Assembly (NCBI GenBank): GCA_016946835.1
Contig: JACVTC010000170.1
Span: 250,001-282,500, forward strand
DNA: 32,500 bases
Origin: Neocallimastix lanati (nom. inval.)
Lineage: Eukaryota; Neocallimastigomycota; Neocallimastigomycetes; Neocallimastigales; Neocallimastigaceae
Direction: 5' to 3'
Each line of letters starts with the position of its first letter. The stretch's first letter is position 1. Positions 22,533-32,500 of the stretch are shown here, in pieces. Made by a program: the position numbers and the translations under genes. The notes under the pieces are model-generated. The model had not been told where the DNA came from, made no database searches, and was given only the letters and a program-made list of their open reading frames with translations.

Positions 22533-23578
22533 ACTACTTCTCAATATAGAGTATAGATTTATATCAGCTTTCTATTAATTCTATTGGTATAATGACCCTA
22601 TTAGGCAAAACAATAAAAGAACATCTTACAGAATAATAGCAAATAAATTAATTAAGTTTTAATAATTATAGCTAATAATTGAAAATAAATAATTCTATAT
22701 ATATTTTATATTATCATATATTGTATTTTAACTATTTATATAATTATTAAAATCCATATTGATTTTTTGATAATATATTATTTATATTATCTATTAAACT
22801 ATTGATATAGTAAATAACATTAAAAAAAAGATAAATTGACATTAAAATTTCTTTCATATATTTTATACTTATATATATTTCTAATTTATTAAAAACAAAA
22901 AATTAATATAATATTTGATAAATAAACATTATATGTAATAATTATTATTTAATAAAGTATTTTTTTTTTTTTTTTTTACAAAAAATTATTTATTTATTCA
23001 TATCTTTCAGTTAAAAATTATAACTGATATAATAATAAAAAAAAAAATTATTATTTTAATAAATAAATAATGTGTTATTATTATCTATAATTAAATACAA
23101 TTGTAATAAAAAAAATAAAAAAATAAAAAAAAGAGCAGTGTTAATATATTATAAAAAATATATATATAAAGATTTTAATCGATAAATCGATATTCAATTA
23201 ACTGATCTAAAATTTTAATAATATAATCAGTTATTGATTATACAATATAATTTAATTCTTATATTCTTTTATTTAATAATACATTTGGTCGTATATAAAA
23301 AATTAATATTTAAGTTTTAAAATTAAAACATTAGAAAAAAATGACTTTATATATATACAATTTATACATATCATCTAATTTTAATTAAAAATCAATTATT
23401 AACGCAATTGAAGAAAAGAAAAAAAAAATTTTTTAAATAAAATTTAATATTATTTACTTAGATAATTGTTGATCTATAAAAAATATTTTGTATACTAAAT
23501 TTCTACTTGAAATTTAAAAATTGAAACAATTTTATAAATAATTTAATTGTGAATTATATAGATATAATAAATAAAAAT
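22533..23578. other. AT-rich spacer
   Basis: Only homopolymers and small hairpins such as ATCGATAAATCGAT near 23180; no gene visible. Confidence 0.6.
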
Positions 23579-23742
23579 AATAAAAATTAATAATTAAAAA
23601 GATTAATATCTGATATAATATAGGTTTCATATTTATATAATATATATTTAATTTATTCTCACTTTCAGATATTAATATATACTATTTAATATGAAACCTA
23701 TATTATATCAGATATTAATCTTTTTAATTATTAATTTTTATT
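23579..23742. repeat. 55-bp perfect inverted repeat with 54-bp loop
   Basis: Arms 23579-23633 and 23688-23742 are exact reverse complements and include GATATTAATCTTTTTAATTA and TATAGGTTTCATATT (or complement). The sequence just outside the arms is only loosely complementary. Perfect identity suggests a recent MITE-like insertion or a hairpin kept intact by selection or gene conversion. Confidence 0.9.
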
Positions 23743-25540
23743 AATTTTATTATCAATTATTATTTATTTAAATTATTATTAGAAATATTTATACTTTTAA
23801 CAAAATAGTACAATTTATCAAAAATAATCATAAAATATATTTACAAATAATTAATTTTTAATTTATAATTCGATTTATATTATATAATGCATTCATTTTT
23901 AATTATTAATTGTATAAAAAAATATTATATATTAAAAACTTTTAATATTTTTTCAATAATTTATAATCTGAATTATTAATTTTTATTAATATAACTTCTA
24001 TTTATTAGTAATTTTCCAAAAAATAAAAATAAAAATAATAATAATAAATAAAAAAAAAGATAATAATAAATAAAAAAAAAAAAAAAAGAAAAGAAAAAAG
24101 ATACAATAATTTTTTTCTCTCTTTCTTTTTTTTTTTGTTTGTTTTATTTTTTTTTTTAAATAAAATTTTTACATGGGATAAATTAAAAAAAAAAGAAAAA
24201 AGTTAAAATAATAATTAAAAATCAGCTATAGTATTTATTATATATTTATTATATTATAATTTTATTAAAAATATGTACAAACATGATATATATTTATAAG
24301 AAAAAAAAAAAGTTTATTTCGTAATAAAAATTATATAATTAAATAAATAAATAACTAAATGAGTATAAATGAATAAATAAATATATTATATATATTTTTT
24401 AATGTAAAATCTATTTTTTAAACAAATTAAATTAATATAATAATAAGGTTTTTAAAAAAAATCCCCGTCAATTAATTTATATTGGCCGAGTATTTTTAAT
24501 TAATACTGAAATGAAATATTTTCATTTCAGATAACTAAATATATACATTAAATTTCTCCTTTTTAATATTTACAATTTATTAATATGAAATACATGACTC
24601 TATATATATTAAAATTATATTACATTTATATTGATAAAATATTAATAATGCATTTGTACCTTTTTTTTTTTTAATTTTTAAAATAATCAAATGTAGGCTT
24701 TATTTAAAACTATATAAAAAAAAAAGGAAAAGAAAAATATTAATTTTAATATTAACATTAGAAATATGAATATTTTATTTACTATTAATATTTAAATAAT
24801 TTATTATACTTATTAAAAATTATTATCCATAAACTTAAAATAGTAATAATTACAATTTGTTTATAAATATTCATTAATATTGCCATATTATTATTTTATT
24901 CAATATATTATCTTTATTCTGTTGAGATATTATGACGTTTTATGTAATAATATATTAACAACGAACTGTTGTTTTTATTAAATACCATCAAATTGAATAG
25001 TAATTATAATAAATAACTATATAAATAAATTATTATTGAAAATAGATAATAGAGATAACAAGAACAGTTGACAATTATTTTTAATTCTTCGTATTTATTG
25101 TTTTATTGTAAAAAAAAAAAAAAAAAGTCATGCATTATTTTAGTCATCTCTTCTTATATGATATAGATTATTATTTTATTAAAGAATTTAATTATAATTA
25201 TACTTTATTAAAATATAATAAATGTATGAATAAAATAAAAATAATTTAAAATTAATTACTAATAGTTATATAATTTAATTATAACGTAATAATCATCATT
25301 TCTATTAATTATTTGTTATCAATAACAATATAAAATTAATATTATTATTAATAGAATTATAATAATAAAATGATAACAATAATAATTTAATAATAAATAT
25401 GTATTATATTTTAATAACTATCATTTCTTATTAATAATTAAAAACTATATAAACAATAGCAATAATAATTAAAATTTAATAGTAAAATATATAATATGAA
25501 ATGATAAAGATGATAATAATAGTAATAATAAATTATAAAT
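23743..25540. other. AT-rich spacer
   Basis: No gene visible. A small perfect hairpin at 24506-24530 has arms CTGAAATGAAA and TTTCATTTCAG. Confidence 0.6.
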
Positions 25541-25735
25541 AAATAAATAATAAATAAATAATAATAAATAATAAATAATAAATAATAAATAGGTAATAAT
25601 AAATAATAAATAATAAATAATTGAATAATAAATAATAAATAGGTAATAATAAATAATAAATAATAAATAATTGAATAATAAATAATAAATAGGTAATAAT
25701 AAAAAATAATAAATAATAAATAATAAATATTAATA
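25541..25735. repeat. 50-bp minisatellite on an AATA background
   Basis: AGGTAATAAT recurs at exactly 25591, 25641 and 25691, each followed by the same AATAAATA series and a TTGAATAAT marker, giving a 50-bp higher-order unit; the third copy is incomplete. Confidence 0.9.
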
Positions 25736-25737
25736 AA

Positions 25738-25935
25738 TAATCAATAATTAATAATCAATAATCAATAATCAATAATCAATAATCAATAATCAATAATAAA
25801 TATTAATTAATCAATAATCAATAGTCAATAATAAATAATAAATAAAAAAAAATAAATAAATAATATAATAATAAAATAATAAAATAATAAAATAATAAAA
25901 TAATATAATAATAAAATAATAAATAATAAATATAT
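25738..25935. repeat. Heptamer and AATAAA-type microsatellites
   Basis: About seven copies of AATCAAT lie at 25750-25795, followed by AATA and AAATAAT arrays up to about 25935. Confidence 0.85.
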
Positions 25936-27349
25936 GATGATTAAAAAACATAAAAATATTATAAAATATTTTTAACATTATTCTATCGAGTATAGCATGA
26001 CATGATGATCACTCAATTGAAAATATTTAAACCCAATGTTACCAAAAAAAAAAAAAAAAAAAAAAAAGGATGAAAGAATAATAATGAAGAATGATTCTTT
26101 GAATTCTTTTTTAATGTTTCTTATGATTTATTGATTTACTATAATTTTTTTAATTTTTTCTAATTTTCTAAAATTTTATTACCTATTTCTTAATTAAGTT
26201 CCATTTATTCTATTTTATTATTTTTAATCTTATTCCTTATGAAATTCTCCAAGCCTATAGTTTTAAATATATATTGATATACATTGATACATATTTTTAT
26301 TTCTATTGAATAGATAACGTGTGAACACATTCAAAAAAATTTTTATACTACTTCTTTTTTATCTTTTATACTGTATTTATATTGTATTTATATATTCATA
26401 TTTAGGAATCAATTTAATAAATCTTATATTAATAATATATTATCTAATATGCCATACAAACTTTTTTTAATATTTATTTATCATTTAGAAATTTTAATAA
26501 ATATAAAATAAAATTTAATTTAATTTCTTAAAAACCTTAAAACAAAATGATAAAATAAATTGTAGTACAATGTAAATATATTGTATATATATAATACATT
26601 TAATATTAATATATTTAATATAAACTTATTTATTACATAGTTTAATAATTTTGTTTTCATTTTTTTAACTAACTTAAAATTTTATTTATTTATTATAAAT
26701 AAAAGAAATAGATTTAGAATTATATATGAAGGATTTATTAAAGAGGAAATCATTAATTAACAATATATACAAATAATACTAAAAAAGCTAGATATATATT
26801 ACAATATAGTATTATAATATATATTAATAATTATATATTATATATTTATTGTGAAGAATTTATATATAAAATACATGGTAATATACATTGAATGTTAAAT
26901 TCTTAAATATATAAATTATAAAATAATTAAAATAAATAATTAAATAAATAAAAATTAACAAATATTTAATATATAATATTATTTAATTACAAATACAATG
27001 ATAAATTTAATAATATAATAGAATATAAAACATTATATATTAAAATAATTTAACATTTAAATGGAATAAATACATTTTATATTAAAAAATAATATTAATT
27101 AATAGAAAATTGTTTTTTTTTTTTTTTGTTATAATACAAAATAAAAAAATAAAAAAAAAAATAGAATAAAATTTATTATTTTTTATCTATTAATTTTTTA
27201 TTTTTAATATTATTTAATATTAATAAATATATCACATATTTTTAATATTACTTCATATTTCTTATTTCAATTTAATATATTGTGTTTAAAACAGTTTAAA
27301 AAAAATATATATAAACACTTTTATCTCATATCTTTTGTTTTCTTCTTTT

Positions 27350-27380
<31 letters not shown>

Positions 27381-28802
27381 GATTTTTTTTTTTGAATTTT
27401 TCTATTATAGTATTATTATAATAATAATAATAATAATAATAAAGTAGATTTTTATTTTTTGTTTATTTTTTTTTTTAATTTTAGTTGCTAATTATTATTA
27501 TTTAAGTTAAATAAAAAATTAAAAGCCCATTATAATTGTATTAAGGAGAAAATTATAACAAAAGAATTGTTATTAAAAAATATATGAAAAACTAAATAAT
27601 AAAAAAAATAAAAAAAAGTATTTCTTTTTAAAAAAATATTTCTTTATTTTTAAAAATAAAAACGTAGTATTCTTATATGTATCTATGTATCATATTTATG
27701 ACAATAAATAATTGAAAATTGGTTACTAAAAGTAAATTACATAATAAATATATTTCAACCCAAGAAAAAAAATATATATACAATAAATTAGAGAATATAA
27801 ATACTAAAAAGTGGTCAAAATTATTAGTAATATTATTGAAATAACTAAAAATAATTGTTTACGGTTTGTTTAATGATTTTCAACTAATATAAAAAGGAAA
27901 TTTGATTAAATTGAAATTTACATATAAGTCCTTATTAGTATAAAAAATAAGTAATATTAAAAACTGAATGAAAGTTATACCAATATATAATACGTAGGTT
28001 TAATTTATACACGTTTTATAATATACTAATATATTTTTTAATTTATATGTATAAGTTATTGAAATATATATATTTCAATAAAAGTTTATATTTCATAAAT
28101 TTCATAATTTTAATAATATTTATTTATTTTTATATATATATATATAGCATATAATACGTTCAAATTCACGTTATAATAAAAAAATATAAATATTATCTCA
28201 CCCCAAAACGAAAAAAAAAAGAAAAAAATAGTAATAATAATTAAGATAAAAATTATAAAGTTTTTTTTTTTTTTTTTCTATTTGCTATTTTTTGTTTTAA
28301 TATACAATAATAGATCATTTGAAGCAAATAGAACAACAAAAAAAAAAAGGATATAGTAATATTTTTTTTACCTGAAAAATTTAAATACCATTGCATTCAA
28401 TTAAAAAGAAATTTATAAACAATAATTTAATATTACAAGATATTGTTAAAGTTTTAATAAGCTACAAATAATAATAATAATAACAAATAGTTATTATATA
28501 GATTTTAAATTTTTAATACACGATAAAAAAAGAATTAGAATACAAAATATTAATTATAATTTTTATTTTATTTTATTTTATTGTAATATTTTATATATAT
28601 ATATATATATTTTTTTTTTTTTTGATTTTTGTTTTTATTACGTTAAGACAATTTCGAAGTAAAAAAAGATTAAACAATTCTTTAATTTTTTATTTTTTTA
28701 AGACATATCGTTTTTTCTATTCTCATTTTTCACGTTAACAATTTTTTACTTTTACTTTTATTTTTTTTTTTTTAATGTTTATATTTAATTGTATATACCA
28801 AA
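25936..28802. other. AT-rich spacer upstream of the F-box gene
   Basis: No gene recognised. There are T-runs near 27353-27380 and 28260-28277 and an AAT array near 27418-27440. The last 200 bases are pyrimidine-rich, as is common just upstream of coding regions in these fungi. Confidence 0.55.
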
Positions 28803-30753
28803 ATGACATTGAATAATAATTCAGTATTACCAACAGAAATTTTACATCAAATATTTAAGTCTTTGGAACCAAAACAAAGATTTTGTCAAATTCCATCAGT
28901 TTGTTCCAATTGGAATAAAGCATGCCAGTCTCAGTTACTACCAATAGAGGTTGAATTATCTATTCATTTCAGTTTATTTGAGCGTTATTTTTTTCAAAAT
29001 TCAGTTCGCACTTCACAAATTCAATTTAATGAATCATTAAATACAATAAAAACGCTACCATGTAAAATTACAGAAAATGAAAATTCTGAAGAACTAGAAA
29101 CACTTTATGGTAAATGTAAAACAGAAATTAAATACCAACCAATAATATTTAAAAAGGTAAGAAGTGAAGGCAATGTAAAAGTAATCACCAAAGATAATTC
29201 TTGCTTTAAAGTAAAGGATTTACTTCAAGAAAGCTTAAAAAAGAAATGGAATAGTTTAAGTCAAGGAAAAGATGTACCTAATCGTAATTTAATACCAGTA
29301 TTTAAGAATGTTCAATTTTACGTAGAATCACCAGCTCTCTGGTTTGATCCAAATAAATGCAATTATTTCTTACCGGTAGTACATGAAGTTTTCTATTCTA
29401 TTTCACCTTATGCTCCAGAACGACTTGATGTTGGCTTAATTAGTTTACCAATATTATACCAAATTCCTTTGAATATAAAACATTTAACATTATGCTTATT
29501 AATGAGGGATTATGGTAAAGCCATGAAATATATCTGTAATAATTTTAAGCATTTAGAAAGTCTAGATTTAACTATAAAATCTAATAATGTATTTACACCA
29601 GAATTAAATGATATAATTACATCAAAAAGCATATCCAATAAAATTCAAATTAATAGCGAATTTAAGAATAGTGATATGTTTGGTAAGTCTAATAATTTTT
29701 TATTTATTTATTAAATGATTTATTTATATAAACATTTATATTAATTTATTTATATATTTTATTTTATTGTATTTTATTTTTTATTATATTTTATTTTATT
29801 TTATTTTATTTTATTTTATTTTATTTTATTTTATTTTATTTTATTTTATTTTAATATTAGCTCACCAATATAATATGAGTTATCTTTCAGCAAATACTAA
29901 TGATATTCTTATAGAACCAGAAAAATTCCGTGATTTAGTTAAATTAAAAAATTTACAAAAATTTTCAATTCATAATCCTGTTAAACAAATTTCAAATGTT
30001 AAACTTATGTATAATGTATTATCAACAGCCAAATCATTAAAAGAACTTTCCTTTAGTCCACGTCTTCTTTTAACAAGAGTTGATGATAAACATTTAATTT
30101 CAATGATACATTCACTTGTAAAATTATATCATTTAGATTTTGAAAATCCATACATAGAATTATGGAATTTGATAAAAACTTGTAAAAATATAACTGAACT
30201 TTCTTTGAATTATACCCATTCTTATCTTACAACTTTAGTCAGAGAAGCCTTTATAGAAAGCGGACGTAATTCAACTATAAATGTTAATGACAATACAGAT
30301 ACTTCTATTGCTCTAGTTACTTCTCCAACTACTCGTGAAAACCGTTTCAATGAATTATTCAATAATAGATTAAATAGAAATAACGTAAATATTATGCGTG
30401 CTACTAATAACGGCATTAATAATAACGATAGTAATAATAATAGTAACGATGATAATAACAATAATCAAAGTCAACAAGATAGTCAAGTTTCAGAGGATTA
30501 CTTTAAAAAATCAATTCATGGAATAGCTGATTGTTTCCCAAATTTAGAAAAATTACAAATTTCTTGGCAAGCCACGAAATCTTTCTCAAATCATGATTAT
30601 ACTATTTCTATTCAAAAAGTGGTTGAAAGTTTAGTCTATTTAAAGAATAAGACTAAACTTAAGTCAATAACTATGTTATATAAGGATCCAAAATTAGTGT
30701 CTAAACTTGAAAAAGCTTTAGGTAAAAATGTAGAAATTAAGATATACCAATAA
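28803..30753 (+). CDS. F-box protein with LRR-like repeats (two exons)
   Basis: Exons 28803-29682 and 29861-30753 join in phase (G + CT) across a 178-bp intron with GTAAGT and TATTAG ends, giving 590 residues. Residues about 7-47 are an F-box (LPTEILHQIF...VCSNWNKAC pattern), which in known proteins binds Skp1 within an SCF ubiquitin ligase. The remainder contains leucine-rich-repeat-like segments (for example LESLDLTI, LKELSFSP, LYHLDFENP, ITELSLNYT, LEKLQISW), a likely substrate-binding surface. An Asn/Asp-rich low-complexity insert lies at about 460-498. Without splicing, exon 1 would run on for ten intron codons and exon 2 would open with translated TTTTA repeats, so the intron is well supported. 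The substrate is unknown. Confidence 0.85.
29767..29852. repeat. TTTTA pentamer array in the F-box intron
   Basis: An array of about 15 TTTTA units fills the 3' half of the intron up to the TATTAG acceptor, serving as an A-interrupted polypyrimidine tract. Confidence 0.9.
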
Positions 30754-30802
30754 TTTTTTTTTTTTTTAAAAAAAAAAAAAGTAATTTGAATTTTTTTATT
30801 AC

Positions 30803-30859
<57 letters not shown>

Positions 30860-31048
30860 TTAAAAGTTTTTTAAAAACACAATATTTTTTGGATTTCAAT
30901 AACATCTCATGATTAACCATAATAAAATTTTAATCATAATAATTATTATAGAGAAATTAAAAAATATAAATATAAATAAATAAATAAATAAAAATATAAA
31001 AATAAATAAAAATATAAAAATAAATAAAAATAAATAAAAACGGATTTG

Positions 31049-31091
<43 letters not shown>

Positions 31092-31358
31092 ATGAAAATT
31101 TAATTTTTAAATAGTAATTATTAAACAAAAATATCTTTTCTTTTTAATATAATTATTTTATTACTTCTATTACTCTTTTTACTTTTTCTATAATAAAAGC
31201 GTAATTTATATGAGACTTAAAAAAAAAAAAAAAGTACCCAATTTTACCATTAGGTTATATATACTTAATTATATTTTTGCTCCAATTCTAATTTTATTAT
31301 TTAATAATTAATAACTATTTAAAAATAAAAAGAAATACATATATGTATTATCATTATA

Positions 31359-31412
<54 letters not shown>

Positions 31413-31593
31413 TTTAAATTATCCATTAATGATACAATAATAATAATAATAATATTAATAAAAGCTTGATAAATATATATAGAATAAAATATCTTTTTCT
31501 TTTCTTTTTTTTTTTTTTTTTTTTTTAATCAAAAGATTTAGCAATAATAAACAAGTAAATAGCTTTTCCAAGTTTTATCTTAGTGGTTAATAT
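30754..31593. other. Homopolymer-rich spacer
   Basis: Runs of A (30811-30857) and T (31056-31090), and an ATT array at 31359-31412. No gene visible. Confidence 0.65.
31359..31412. repeat. ATT trinucleotide microsatellite
   Basis: About 17 uninterrupted ATT units. Confidence 0.95.
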
Positions 31594-32026
31594 ACAGTAT
31601 TAATACATACATAAGATTTCTGGAGGGACCCTGTGACTTCTTCCTGAATTTATATGAGGTAATTTTTATCTTCCAAAGGATTGTTTTTCCCTATAAATGA
31701 AGTTGGTTATTCGCTCGTCATGGTAAGTATTCCTGTTTGCTAGACTACATAATTGGTAGTACCGAGAGCACTTGATCTGTGAGAGGATTAGTGTTGTAGT
31801 TCCTCCCTAGTTCAAGAGATCTATGAAAAAAAAAAAAAAAAAAAAAAGCTAATTGTATAAAGCAACGTATAAAAAAATGTTTTTCATATTAGCCATGCTA
31901 AGAAAGATGTCCTCATCGACTCCGAAACGGTATACCAAAGAATCTTATCCAATGAGAAATGAGAGTCTGATACATTTAAGGGAGAAACTGGAGGCCCTAA
32001 TGTCCTACTCTCTTGATAATCCCAGT
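31594..32026 (-). repeat. Dispersed repeat of unknown class, copy 2
   Basis: This is the inverted, diverged copy of the block at 14475-14890. It is interrupted by a run of 22 A at 31826-31847 that copy 1 lacks. It keeps GGGCCTCCAGTTTCTCCCTT, GCTAATATGAAA, CTCACAGATCAAGT, AATACTTACCATG and AATTACCTCATA on the minus strand. It ends with ACTGGGATTAT, like copy 1. No open frame of note. Confidence 0.7.
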
Positions 32027-32500
32027 ATATAAAAAAAAATATGTAAATAAATAAATATATTATTAATAAATATCATTAAATTATAAATAATTTTTATAAT
32101 ATTTTTATTACTTTTATTATTATTAAGCAAATTGTTTTTATAAAATTATAATAATTTATTATATTATATTTTTATGAAATATTTAAATTTCTAATAAAAA
32201 AGTTTATGGAATCAAATAAAATTATAATTGAAATAAACTTTAATAATTTTTTAATTAAAAAAAAAAATAAAAAAAGTACAATTCTATTTAATATATCACG
32301 TTAAATGAATTAAAAAAAAAAATACAACTATAATATACCATATTAAATGTATTAAAAAAAAAAAAAGTCTTGTGGCGTATCTTAAAAATTATTATACCTA
32401 GAGTGATATAAAATTTTAACTTACCAAGTTTTTTCATATGAAACTGAAACAAACAATATAATTATTAATAATTAGGATGGATGATTGGCTTATACCTTTG
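32027..32500. other. AT-rich right end with a small tandem duplication
   Basis: Two imperfect copies of about 48 bp, each ending in TTAAATG.ATT and an A-run, lie near 32275-32365. GTGGCGTAT follows at 32371, the same motif as in the MULE right arm. No gene visible. Confidence 0.5.

Noticed and set aside
25738-25830. Regularly spaced repeats resembling a CRISPR array
   Set aside because: The unit is a 7-mer with no unique spacers; it is a eukaryotic AT microsatellite.
31900-31945. Hammerhead-ribozyme-like CCGAAAC in repeat copy 2
   Set aside because: The obligatory CUGAUGA core and the required stems are not present on either strand.
1-32500. tRNA or rRNA genes
   Set aside because: I looked for B-box-like GGTTCGAATCC and rRNA-like GC-rich blocks and saw none. 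A covariance-model scan was not possible here.

Overview
The window comes from the nuclear genome of an anaerobic gut fungus (Neocallimastigomycota; genus not resolvable). The evidence is very low GC between genes, long A and T homopolymers and AT microsatellites, short GT-AG introns, and two secreted GH10 xylanases carrying the Cys-rich fungal dockerin (CBM10-like) modules typical of cellulosome enzymes in this phylum.

Layout. 1-2586 is AT-rich with no convincing gene. 2587-4224 (+) is a GH10 xylanase with three N-terminal dockerins. 6137-6598 (-) is a broken ORF fragment, possibly retroelement-derived. 7282-8805 (-) is a second GH10 xylanase with two dockerins and a Thr-rich linker; the two paralogues are convergent. 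9901-12286 is a Mutator-like (MULE) transposon of about 2.4 kb with TIRs of roughly 195 bp and a FLYWCH/MULE transposase pseudogene (two in-frame stops and an apparent internal deletion). 12979-13112 and 14475-14890 are GC-richer non-coding repeats; a diverged copy of the second lies inverted at 31594-32026. 16438-19035 (-) is a spliced class C (family 3) GPCR-like seven-helix receptor gene that looks dead (two nonsense codons, two frameshifts). 19035-21897 (-) is a non-LTR retrotransposon (LINE) next to or inside that receptor gene, with its parts in permuted order: RT, then ORF1, then the start of the endonuclease. 21900-28802 is almost pure AT-rich spacer with a 55-bp perfect inverted repeat, a tandem duplication and minisatellites. 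28803-30753 (+) is a two-exon F-box protein gene. 30754-32500 is spacer with the inverted repeat copy and microsatellites.

Function. The xylanases are secreted plant-cell-wall enzymes whose dockerins attach them to the fungal cellulosome. The F-box protein is a predicted SCF ubiquitin-ligase substrate adaptor. The rest is mobile or decayed DNA. I found no clear new functional system. The most unusual items are the permuted, in-frame fused LINE, the decayed receptor beside it, and the unclassified repeat of about 420 bp present in two inverted copies.
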